DNA from: Acidimicrobiales bacterium
GTDB lineage: Bacteria; Actinomycetota; Acidimicrobiia; Acidimicrobiales; Aldehydirespiratoraceae
NCBI GenBank assembly: GCA_021604885.1
Contig: BQJV01000024.1
Span: forward strand, 1-15,553
Direction: 5' to 3'
Length of the DNA stretch: 15,553 bases
Shown here: one piece after another, positions 7,811 through 14,351 of the stretch
How positions within the stretch are numbered: the stretch's first letter is position 1
Layout: the number at the start of each line of letters is the position of its first letter
Made by a program: the position numbers and the translations under genes
The notes under the pieces: generated by a model
Seen by the model: only the letters and a program-made list of their open reading frames with translations
The model's database searches: none
What the model was told of the DNA's origin: nothing

Positions 7811-8656
7811 CTACGCCGGAGCGGCGGTCGGACGGCGCAGCGATCCCCGGATCTCTCGCATCGTGAACACGATGAAGAACTGCAGTACCGAGAAGCCGGC
7901 GATCGTCGCGCCGCCCGCGGTGTCGTGGTGGAAGCTGACGACGAGGCCGGCGACCACGGCAAGGGAGCCGAACGCGATCGAGGTCATCATGATCGCGGGC
8001 ACCCGGCGGACCAGAAGCGAAGCGGTCGCGGGTGGCCCGACCAGGAGGCCGAAGACGAGCAGCGTCCCGATCGCCTGAAAGCTTGCCACGATGCTCAGCG
8101 CCAGGAGGGCAAGCAGCGCGGTCTGCGCGAGGGCGGGGCGCATCCCGAGGGTCTGCGCCTTGGCCCGGTTGAAGGTGAGGGCGAGGAAGGGGCGGTGGAG
8201 GACGACCGACACCACGACGACGATGCCTGTCGCGATCGCCTGACCACGGATGTCGTCATTGGTCACCCCGAGTACGTCGCCGAACAACAGGGCGGTCACC
8301 TCGGTCGTGAACGACCGGGCCCGCGACACGATCACGATCCCGAGGGCGAGCATGCCGACGAACAGCAGTCCGATCGCGGTGTCCTCCCGCACGGTCGAGC
8401 GAGCGGAGACCACGCTCACGAGTCCGCTCATCACGACGGCAGCCACGAATGCGCCGATGATCGGGCTGAACCCCCACAGCACCGCGAGCGCGATGCCGGG
8501 GATGACGCCGTGGGCGAGTGCGTCGCCGAGAAAGGCCAACCCGCGCAGCACGACCCATGTGCCGACGAGCGACGTGGCGACGACCGCGACGAGTCCACCG
8601 ATCAGTGCCCGCTGCATGAATGCGGGCTCGAAGGCGTCGGTGAAGAACTCGATCAT
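7811..8656 (-). CDS. znuB: ABC-3 family metal (zinc/manganese) transporter permease, ZnuB-like
   Basis: The 281-residue protein is almost entirely hydrophobic, with about eight membrane segments. It has the ABC-3 family pattern: MQRALIGGLVAVVATSLVGTWVVLRGLAFLGDALAHGVIPGIA at the start (given in part) and FQAIGTLLVFGLLVGPPATA near the C-terminus. It forms the inner-membrane channel of a high-affinity Zn2+ or Mn2+ importer, working with the binding protein and the ATPase. It starts 10 nt after the stop of the binding-protein gene on the same strand, so the two are an operon. The ATPase lies on the opposite strand. Nearby Zur-type sites and repressor favour zinc as the substrate. Confidence 0.93.
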   Translation of the reverse strand: MIEFFTDAFEPAFMQRALIGGLVAVVATSLVGTWVVLRGLAFLGDALAHGVIPGIALAVLWGFSPIIGAFVAAVVMSGLVSVVSARSTVREDTAIGLLFVGMLALGIVIVSRARSFTTEVTALLFGDVLGVTNDDIRGQAIATGIVVVVSVVLHRPFLALTFNRAKAQTLGMRPALAQTALLALLALSIVASFQAIGTLLVFGLLVGPPATASLLVRRVPAIMMTSIAFGSLAVVAGLVVSFHHDTAGGATIAGFSVLQFFIVFTMREIRGSLRRPTAAPA

Positions 8657-8666
8657 GGCCGTGGGG

Positions 8667-9620
8667 TCAGCTCCCGAGTGCGGCGGCGATGCGTTCCGCG
8701 TTGGTGCGGATCATTGCAACATAGGTCGCGCCGTCGGAATCAGCGTCCCCGAGTGACTCGGACAAGAGCTCGACGACCTCGATGTCGCCCACTTCGTCGG
8801 CGAGCGTCTCGACCAGTTCCGACGACGAGGAGGTGTCGGCGAAGATCGCGTCGACCCCTTCGGCTTCAATGGTCGCGGTCAGTTCCGCGAGCGCGCCGGC
8901 GCTGGCTCCGTCAGTCGTCGATCCGCCGGGAATCACGGCCCCGACGACCTCGAAGCCGTAGCGCTCGGCGAAGTACCCGAAGACCTCGTGGCTGGTAACG
9001 AGGATGCGATCGCCCGCGGGGATGCGGTCGACCAACGCCTCGACCTCGGCATCGAGCGACTCGAGTTCGGCGACGTAGGTGCCGGCCGTGGCCTCGACAG
9101 CCTCCGCGTCGAGGCCGTCGACGTTGGCGATCAGGAAGTCGGCGATGGCTTCGGCGGCGAGGGCCATACGAGCCGGATCGGTGAAGAAGTGCGGGTCGTC
9201 GCCTTCGTGGTCGTGGTCGGCGTCCTCGTCGTGGTCGTCGTGGTCGTGCTCGCCGAACTCGACCGTCGGTACCGCGCTGATGGCTTCGAAGGTGGCGACA
9301 CCATCGGACTCGGCGCCCTCGATCACGTCGAGGAGTCCCTCCTCGAAGCCCGCTCCGTTCACGATCAACACGTTGGCAGAGCGGATCGCGTCGACCTGAC
9401 GCGCGGATGCCTGGAAGTCGTGGGGATCGGCGCCCACCGGCATGATCGTGACGACCTCGGCCGCGTCGCCCACGAGCCGGGTGACGACGTCACCGAGGAT
9501 GTTCGTCGTCACGACGACGGTCGGCCGGCCGTCGGCACCGGTGTCCGTGTCGTCACCGCACGCGGACCCGAGGAGCACCCAGGCGAGGAGCGGAAGGATG
9601 ATGTGGGAAAGACGACGCAC
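8667..9620 (-). CDS. znuA: Metal-binding lipoprotein of a zinc ABC importer, ZnuA-like
   Basis: The 317-residue cluster A-1 substrate-binding protein has a 20-residue signal with LLGSAC, making Cys21 the likely lipidated residue. Metal ligands fit the family: His67 in GADPHDF, His144 in DPHFFTDP, His211 in TSHEVFGYF, and Asp262 in FADTSSSSE. Between ligands one and two lies a His/Asp-rich loop (about residues 124-144), typical of zinc-specific members. I place the start at GTG 9620, because GGAGAAG (minus strand, 9624-9630) lies correctly before it. A longer TTG start at 9632 would begin inside that site. It is the first gene of the minus arm, with znuB 10 nt downstream. A Zur-like box lies 16 nt upstream of the start. 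Confidence 0.94.
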   Translation of the reverse strand: MRRLSHIILPLLAWVLLGSACGDDTDTGADGRPTVVVTTNILGDVVTRLVGDAAEVVTIMPVGADPHDFQASARQVDAIRSANVLIVNGAGFEEGLLDVIEGAESDGVATFEAISAVPTVEFGEHDHDDHDEDADHDHEGDDPHFFTDPARMALAAEAIADFLIANVDGLDAEAVEATAGTYVAELESLDAEVEALVDRIPAGDRILVTSHEVFGYFAERYGFEVVGAVIPGGSTTDGASAGALAELTATIEAEGVDAIFADTSSSSELVETLADEVGDIEVVELLSESLGDADSDGATYVAMIRTNAERIAAALGS

Positions 9621-9623
9621 AGG

Positions 9624-9630
9624 CTTCTCC
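9624..9630 (-). promoter_or_regulatory. Ribosome binding site that decides the znuA start
   Basis: On the minus strand GGAGAAG lies here, with 6 nt between its GGAG core and the GTG at 9620. It excludes the upstream TTG at 9632 as the likely start. Confidence 0.7.
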
Positions 9631-9635
9631 AAGAA

Positions 9636-9650
9636 TGGGAATGACTATCA
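9636..9650. promoter_or_regulatory. Zur-box-like site 1 (znuA side)
   Basis: TGGGAATGACTATCA agrees at 11 of 15 positions with the Zur/Fur-type pattern TGAAAATGATTTTCA used from memory. It lies just upstream of the znuA ribosome binding site, where a bound repressor would block the minus arm. Confidence 0.55.
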
Positions 9651-9694
9651 GTTCCGTCGAACCCTATCCCCGGGACTGCGGGTTCCGCTATCAG

Positions 9695-9713
9695 AATGAG
9701 AATTGTTTTCAAT
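9695..9713. promoter_or_regulatory. Zur-box-like site 2 (znuC-zur side)
   Basis: AATGAGAATTGTTTTCAAT is a 19-bp AT-rich imperfect palindrome with the TGA-N9-TCA frame of Fur/Zur boxes. It stands out in GC-rich sequence and lies 17 bp before the ATPase start codon. CTATCAG at 9688-9694 just before it repeats CTATCAG at 9645-9651 in site 1. Confidence 0.78.
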
Positions 9714-9730
9714 ACGCTAGGATCGAGTAC

Positions 9731-10474
9731 ATGTCGGCTGCGCTCGCCATCCGAGACCTCGAGGTCCGCTACGGCGACGCGGTCGCGTTGACCGACGTCG
9801 ATCTGGATCTCCCCGCGGGGAGATCGCTCGCCGTGATCGGCCCGAACGGCTCGGGCAAGTCGACCCTGCTCAACGCCATCGCCGGCCTCGTCACGCCGGC
9901 GGCGGGCACCATCCGCTACGACGGTGCCGCGCCGGCGCTCGTGCTCCAGGCGACCGAGGTCGACCGCAGTCTTCCGATCACGGTCGCCGACACGATCGGC
10001 CTCGCCCGCTATCCGTCGCTGGGGCTTCTCCGCAGGTTTGGTGCGGCGGACCGGGATGCCTTGGCCGACTCGATGCGCCGGCTCGCGATCGAAGATCTCG
10101 CGCCTCGTCAACTCCACGACCTCTCCGGGGGTCAGCGCCAGCGGGTGCTCGTGGCCCAGGGCATCGCTCAGCGGTCCGACCTGCTTCTGCTCGACGAGCC
10201 CGTCACGGGCCTCGATGTCACTTCCCGAGGGCTGATCCTCGACGTGATCCGCGACGAACTCGCCGAAGGCCGATCGGTCGTCGTCACCACCCACGATCTC
10301 GACGACGCCCGCATCTGTGACCAGGTGCTCCTCGTCGACAAGCACGCGATCGCGGTCGGTTCGCCCGACGAGGTCCTCACCGAGGACAATCTGGTTCATG
10401 CGTTCGGCGGCCGGTTCATCCGGGTCGGCGATCGATTGATCCTGGACGATCCCCACCACCATCACCAGCACTAG
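9731..10474 (+). CDS. znuC: ATPase of a zinc ABC importer, ZnuC-like, with His-rich C-terminus
   Basis: The 247-residue cytosolic ATPase has Walker A GPNGSGKST (residues 37-45), a Q-loop Gln73, signature LSGGQ (131-135), Walker B LLLLDE (151-156) and switch His188. It energises metal uptake with the ZnuB-like permease. Its tail DDPHHHHQH (239-247) is a histidine cluster that could bind metal. ATG at 9731 is chosen because the family N-terminus (LAIRDLEVRYG) starts right after it and AGGA lies 8 nt upstream; longer in-frame extension runs through the operator. Unusually, it is on the opposite strand from its permease and shares a transcript with the repressor gene, 4 nt downstream. Confidence 0.95.
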   Translation: MSAALAIRDLEVRYGDAVALTDVDLDLPAGRSLAVIGPNGSGKSTLLNAIAGLVTPAAGTIRYDGAAPALVLQATEVDRSLPITVADTIGLARYPSLGLLRRFGAADRDALADSMRRLAIEDLAPRQLHDLSGGQRQRVLVAQGIAQRSDLLLLDEPVTGLDVTSRGLILDVIRDELAEGRSVVVTTHDLDDARICDQVLLVDKHAIAVGSPDEVLTEDNLVHAFGGRFIRVGDRLILDDPHHHHQH

Positions 10475-10478
10475 AGAC

Positions 10479-10916
10479 ATGGCCGACGACGACCTCGACA
10501 CGGAGATCAGTGCACTGCTCCAACGTGCGGAGCAGCGCTACACGCGGGGCCGGCGCGCGCTCGTGGCGGCGTTGCGCGACGCGGGGCAGCCGGTGACGAT
10601 CCACCAGATCCTGGACATGGACGACGGTCTCGCCCAGTCGAGCGCCTACCGCAACCTCGCAGTTCTCGAGGAGTCGGGTGTGGTCACCCGCATCGTCACC
10701 AACGACGAGTTCGCCCGGTACGAACTCGCCGAGCGCCTCACCGAACACCACCATCACCTCATCTGTTCGTCGTGCGGTGACGTGATCGACTTCTCGCTCG
10801 CCGCGCGCACCGAGGCCAGTCTCGACCGGGCTCTGCACCGAATCGCCGACGACGCCGGCTTCACCGTCGAGTCGCACCGCCTCGACCTGGTCGGTACCTG
10901 CGCCGGCTGCGACTGA
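10479..10916 (+). CDS. zur: Fur-family repressor, probably Zur
   Basis: The 145-residue protein has the Fur-family winged-helix domain (about residues 10-85, with recognition region QSSAYRNLAVLEESGVV) and a C-terminal dimer domain. The metal-binding stretch EHHHHLICSSCG includes His90-93, Cys96 and Cys99. A second CxxC (Cys141, Cys144) completes a structural zinc site. Fur-family repressors bind DNA when loaded with metal. The adjacent zinc-type importer and two Zur-like boxes argue for zinc sensing rather than iron or peroxide. It starts 4 nt after znuC and ends 2 nt before the next gene, so it sits inside an operon and is likely autoregulated. A Fur or Mur role is possible but less likely. 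Confidence 0.9.
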   Translation: MADDDLDTEISALLQRAEQRYTRGRRALVAALRDAGQPVTIHQILDMDDGLAQSSAYRNLAVLEESGVVTRIVTNDEFARYELAERLTEHHHHLICSSCGDVIDFSLAARTEASLDRALHRIADDAGFTVESHRLDLVGTCAGCD

Positions 10917-10918
10917 AC

Positions 10919-11584
10919 GTGCGGCTCGCCCCGGCCACGACCGCCGAACTCGAGGGCGGGCCGCGCACGCTGCTCCTCCCCCTCGGCGCGACGGAGCAAC
11001 ACGGGCCCCACCTGCCGCTCGACACCGACACCCGGATCGCCGTGGCGGTCGCCGACGCAGTCGCCGCCCGTGGCGACGACCTCGTCGTGGCGCCGCCGAT
11101 CGGCATCACGGCGTCGGGCGAACACGCCGGGTTCGCGGGGACGCTGTCGATCGGCACGAAAGTGCTCGCTGATGTCCTTGTCGAGATCGTGCGCACCGCC
11201 GGCCCCGAGTTCGCCCGGGTCGTCGTCATCAACGGTCACGGTGGCAACGCGTACGCACTGCGAGCGGCGGCGGCCACCTGCGAGTCCGAGGGCCGTCCCC
11301 TCGATGTGTGGAGCATCCGCCTGCCCGATGCGGATGCGCACGCGGGCCGCACCGAGACCTCGCTGCTCCTGCACCTCTCGCCCGAGGTCGTGCACGTCGA
11401 ACGAGCCGAGCCCGGCAACACCGAACCGCTGGAGACCCTGCTGCCGCAGATGATGGAGTCCGGGGTGCGAGCGGTCGCCGCCAACGGCGTGCTCGGTGAC
11501 CCGAGAGGGGCCAGCGCAGGAGAAGGGGAGGTGCTCTTCGCGGCCCTCGTCGAGGACGCGGTCGGCCAGATTCTCGGTGGGTAG
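10919..11584 (+). CDS. mftE: Creatininase-family amidase, probable mycofactocin peptidase MftE
   Basis: The 221-residue protein has the creatininase fold motifs LGATEQHGPHLPLDTDT (residues 22-38, with Glu26, His28 and Asp37 as metal ligands), GITASGEHAGFAGTLSIG and NGHGGN (His107). HAGRTETS (141-148) follows. MftE removes the C-terminal Val-Tyr dipeptide from the radical-SAM-modified MftA peptide during mycofactocin synthesis. Two mycofactocin-type dehydrogenases directly downstream support that role. GTG at 10919 begins 2 nt after the zur stop, so translation may be coupled to zur. It is a metal-dependent enzyme in a metal-regulated transcript, which is unusual. No mftA, B, C, D or F is in the window. 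Another creatininase-family amidase is the alternative. Confidence 0.75.
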   Translation: MRLAPATTAELEGGPRTLLLPLGATEQHGPHLPLDTDTRIAVAVADAVAARGDDLVVAPPIGITASGEHAGFAGTLSIGTKVLADVLVEIVRTAGPEFARVVVINGHGGNAYALRAAAATCESEGRPLDVWSIRLPDADAHAGRTETSLLLHLSPEVVHVERAEPGNTEPLETLLPQMMESGVRAVAANGVLGDPRGASAGEGEVLFAALVEDAVGQILGG

Positions 11585-11620
11585 TCGCACACCGGCCGCG
11601 TTCCTGCGACGCTGGCGACC

Positions 11621-12412
11621 GTGAATCGTCCTGTCGCCCTCGTCACCGGCGCCGCCCGCGGCATGGGTGCGGCCATCGTCGGCCGCCTCGTCGCCGACGG
11701 CTGGTCCGTCGTGGCCACCGACGTCTGTGCCGACGTCGACGCCATCCCGTACTCGATGGCCACCCGCGCCCAGCTCGACGCGGTGGCCGCAGCCGGAGGT
11801 GATCACGTGACCGCCGTCGTGGCAGATGTGCGCGATCAGGTCGCGATGCGCGCCGCGGTTCAGACCGCTGTCGACCTCCACGGTCGGCTCGATGCCGCCG
11901 TGGCCACCGCCGGCGTTTTTGCTGCCGGGCGGCGGCTCTGGGAGGTCGATGACGCCGAGTGGGACGCGATTGTCGACATCGATCTGCGCGGCGTGTTCCA
12001 CACGGCCCGCGCCGCGATCCCGGCGATCCTCGAGAGCCCGGAGCCGTGGCGGGGGCGGTTCGTGGGGGTCGCGTCGACCGCCGCGGTCATCGGACTCGAG
12101 AACATGGCGCCCTACGTCGCCGCCAAGCACGGCGTCGTCGGCCTGGTCCGCTCGCTCGCGATCGACCTGGCGGGAACCGGCGTGACGGCGAACGCCATCG
12201 CGCCGGGCTCCACGCGCACGGCGATCCTCGAAGCCTCAGCGGCCGCGTACGACACCGACATCGACGAGTTCTCGGGGCACCAGCGTCCGATCGGTCGACT
12301 CATCGAGCCCGAGGAGATCGCCGGCGCAGTCGCCTACCTCCTCTCCGAGTCGGCCGCCGCGGTGACCGGGATCGTCCTCCCCGTCGACGGCGGTATGACG
12401 AGCACGATCTGA
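11621..12412 (+). CDS. Short-chain dehydrogenase of the mycofactocin-associated type
   Basis: The 263-residue Rossmann-fold SDR has TGAARGMG (residues 9-16) and the catalytic set Ser152, Tyr165 and Lys169 in YVAAK. Its marker is the insertion after the second strand, DVCADVDAIPYSMATRAQL (34-52). Mycofactocin-coupled SDRs share this insertion, which buries a non-exchangeable NAD so that an external carrier must reoxidise it. The usual NAG motif reads TAG (96-98). GTG at 11621 is used because TGAARGMG lies at the normal distance; no strong ribosome binding site is seen. It lies 36 bp after the MftE-like gene on the same strand and 44 bp before the alcohol dehydrogenase. The alcohol or ketone substrate is unknown. 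Confidence 0.85.
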   Translation: MNRPVALVTGAARGMGAAIVGRLVADGWSVVATDVCADVDAIPYSMATRAQLDAVAAAGGDHVTAVVADVRDQVAMRAAVQTAVDLHGRLDAAVATAGVFAAGRRLWEVDDAEWDAIVDIDLRGVFHTARAAIPAILESPEPWRGRFVGVASTAAVIGLENMAPYVAAKHGVVGLVRSLAIDLAGTGVTANAIAPGSTRTAILEASAAAYDTDIDEFSGHQRPIGRLIEPEEIAGAVAYLLSESAAAVTGIVLPVDGGMTSTI

Positions 12413-12456
12413 GCCGAGTACGTTCTGGCTCCACGCGACGCACAGGGGGATGGACG

Positions 12457-13590
12457 ATGAAGACGCGCGCAGCAGTGCTCTACGGGGTCGGCGAGGAGTG
12501 GAAGGTCACCGAGGTCGACCTCGACGGCCCGAAGACCGGCGAGGTGCTCGTCAAGAGTCACGCCGCGGGCCTGTGTCATTCGGACGAGCACCTGCTCACC
12601 GGCGACATGTTCTCGTCGGATCCGGAGAACTCGATCTTCCCCTGTATCGGGGGCCACGAGGGCTCCGGTGTCGTCATCGAGGTCGGCGACGGTGTCACTG
12701 ACTTCGAGGTCGGCGACCATGTCGCCGTCTCGTTCGTGCCGGCGTGTGGCAAGTGCCGTTGGTGCGCATCGGGCATGCAGAACCTCTGCGACCAGGGGAT
12801 GGGGACGCTCGGCCGCGGCATGATCACGGACGGTCGCAGCGCCCACACCGATCCGGACGGCGAGGGGATCTACTGCATGGCGAAGCTCGGCACGTTCGCC
12901 GAGCACATGCTCGTGGGCCAGGACTCGCTGGTGAAGGTCGACAAGGACCTCGATCTCATTCCGGTCGCACTCGTCAGCTGCGGTGTGGCGACCGGCTACG
13001 GCTCCGCGGTCAACCGGGCCGAGGTGACGGCCGGCGACACGGTCGTGGTGGTTGGCTGCGGCGGCATCGGGAGCAACGCGCTCCAGGGAGCGAAGCTGGC
13101 CGGCGCAAAGAACGTCGTCGCTGTGGACCCCGCCGAGTTCAAGCGGGAGAAGGCCACGGAGTTCGGCGCCACCCACACCGCCTCGTCGATGGAGGAGGCG
13201 ATGGAGCTCGTCGGCGGCCTCACCATGGGGGTGATGGCCGACAAGGTCATCCTCTCGCCCGGCGTCGTGACCGGCGACATGATCGCGCCGGCCCAGTTCC
13301 TCACCCGCAAGGGCGGCACGATCGTGGTCACGGGCCTTGCGCCGATGGCGCAGATGGATGTGCAGCTCAATCTCTTCGAGTTCGCGATGATGAACAAGGA
13401 GATCAAGGGGACCATCTATGGGTCGGACTCGCCCCGCAAAGCGGTGCCGCAGTTGCTCTCGATGTATCAGGCCGGTCAGCTCAAGCTCGACGAGTTGGTC
13501 ACCCAGACCTACACGCTCGATCAGATCAACGAGGGCTACCAGGACATGCGCGACGACAAGAACATCCGCGGCGTGATCGTCTTCGACTGA
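12457..13590 (+). CDS. NDMA-dependent type zinc alcohol dehydrogenase (MDR family, mycofactocin-associated)
   Basis: The 377-residue zinc MDR enzyme opens with MKTRAAVLYGVGEEWKVTEVD, typical of nicotinoprotein (NDMA-dependent) alcohol dehydrogenases. Catalytic zinc ligands are Cys40 (GLCHSDEH), His67 in GGHEGSG, and Cys175. The structural zinc site is Cys97, Cys100, Cys103 and Cys111. The nucleotide fold carries VVVGCGGIGSN (197-207). Members hold NAD tightly and need an external acceptor, thought to be mycofactocin in vivo. ATG at 12457 follows GGGGGA (12445-12450) by 6 nt and fits the family N-terminus; the reading frame is open far upstream, but that part is a shadow of the SDR gene. It is the last gene of the apparent redox module. 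Confidence 0.93.
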   Translation: MKTRAAVLYGVGEEWKVTEVDLDGPKTGEVLVKSHAAGLCHSDEHLLTGDMFSSDPENSIFPCIGGHEGSGVVIEVGDGVTDFEVGDHVAVSFVPACGKCRWCASGMQNLCDQGMGTLGRGMITDGRSAHTDPDGEGIYCMAKLGTFAEHMLVGQDSLVKVDKDLDLIPVALVSCGVATGYGSAVNRAEVTAGDTVVVVGCGGIGSNALQGAKLAGAKNVVAVDPAEFKREKATEFGATHTASSMEEAMELVGGLTMGVMADKVILSPGVVTGDMIAPAQFLTRKGGTIVVTGLAPMAQMDVQLNLFEFAMMNKEIKGTIYGSDSPRKAVPQLLSMYQAGQLKLDELVTQTYTLDQINEGYQDMRDDKNIRGVIVFD

Positions 13591-13667
13591 GCGCCGCCGG
13601 TCGGACGGATGTGTCCGCTCGGCAACGTTTGGACAAGGAATTGTCAGCCTCGGGGTTGATCGGACAC

Positions 13668-14351
13668 ATGACGGCATCACCACCTCTCGAGACCGACGTG
13701 CCGCGTGGCTTCGTCATATGCCACGCCGTGGGGACGACCGCGATGCTCGCGACCGTTGCACTGTCGCTTCTCGTCCTGGTGGTCACATCGGCGATTGCGT
13801 GGGACGGCTCGGTGCCGGCCTGGGAGGTTTCCGCGCTCGAGTTCGTGAACGGGTGGCCCGATTGGTTCGAGCCCGCCATGTGGGTGCTCCAACAAGTCGG
13901 CGTGCTGTTCGCGCCGGTGGTCGCCGGCCTGTTCATCGCTCGCGCCACCGGTCGCTGGGTCCACGCGGTCCCGTTCGCGTTGGTCCTTCCGCTCAAGCTC
14001 GGGATCGAGAAGGGACTGGTGAAGCAGCTCGTCGAGCGGGAGCGTCCGTTCACCTCCATCGGTCCCGAGATCGACGTCCGGGGGTCGGCGTTCGACGGCC
14101 TGAGCTTCCCGTCCGGGCACACCACCACGGCGTTCGCGCTCGCGATCCTCGTGAGCGCGTTCCTGCCGCCTCGATGGCGCCCGGTGCCGATCGTGTGGGC
14201 ATTCGTGGTCGGGATCGCCCGGCTCTACTACGGCGAGCACAATCTGCTCGACGTCGTCGCGGGCGCCGCCTTGGGCACCGCCTTCGCCGTCTTCCTGTGG
14301 TGGGCGTTTCTCAATCGCCATGTCCACCCCGACTGCCGGTGCGCATCGTGA
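13668..14351 (+). CDS. PAP2-family membrane lipid phosphatase
   Basis: The 227-residue integral membrane protein has the three PAP2 motifs: KQLVERERP (residues 119-127), PSGH (148-151) and RLYYGEHNLLD (185-195, with Arg185, His191 and Asp195). His191 and His151 are the expected catalytic histidines. About five or six membrane segments frame these motifs. Such enzymes remove phosphate from lipid phosphates such as phosphatidic acid or undecaprenyl diphosphate on the outer face of the membrane. ATG at 13668 is chosen although its ribosome binding site is weak; TTG codons at 13629 or 13641 could extend it. The stop overlaps the GTG of the next gene (GTGA), so the two are translationally coupled. 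Confidence 0.92.
   Translation: MTASPPLETDVPRGFVICHAVGTTAMLATVALSLLVLVVTSAIAWDGSVPAWEVSALEFVNGWPDWFEPAMWVLQQVGVLFAPVVAGLFIARATGRWVHAVPFALVLPLKLGIEKGLVKQLVERERPFTSIGPEIDVRGSAFDGLSFPSGHTTTAFALAILVSAFLPPRWRPVPIVWAFVVGIARLYYGEHNLLDVVAGAALGTAFAVFLWWAFLNRHVHPDCRCAS

Noticed and set aside
11959..12456. In-frame upstream extension of the alcohol dehydrogenase gene
   Set aside because: It overlaps the SDR gene in another frame, while a good ribosome binding site and the family N-terminus mark ATG 12457.
13632..13645. GACAA-GGAA-TTGTC inverted repeat upstream of the PAP2 gene
   Set aside because: The arms are only 5 bp and there is no T-run or recognisable operator pattern. Chance is the simplest explanation.
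12744..13667. Long in-frame upstream extension of the PAP2 gene
   Set aside because: This part is antiphase to the alcohol dehydrogenase gene and codes an Arg/Gly-rich shadow. PAP2 homology begins only after the ATG at 13668.
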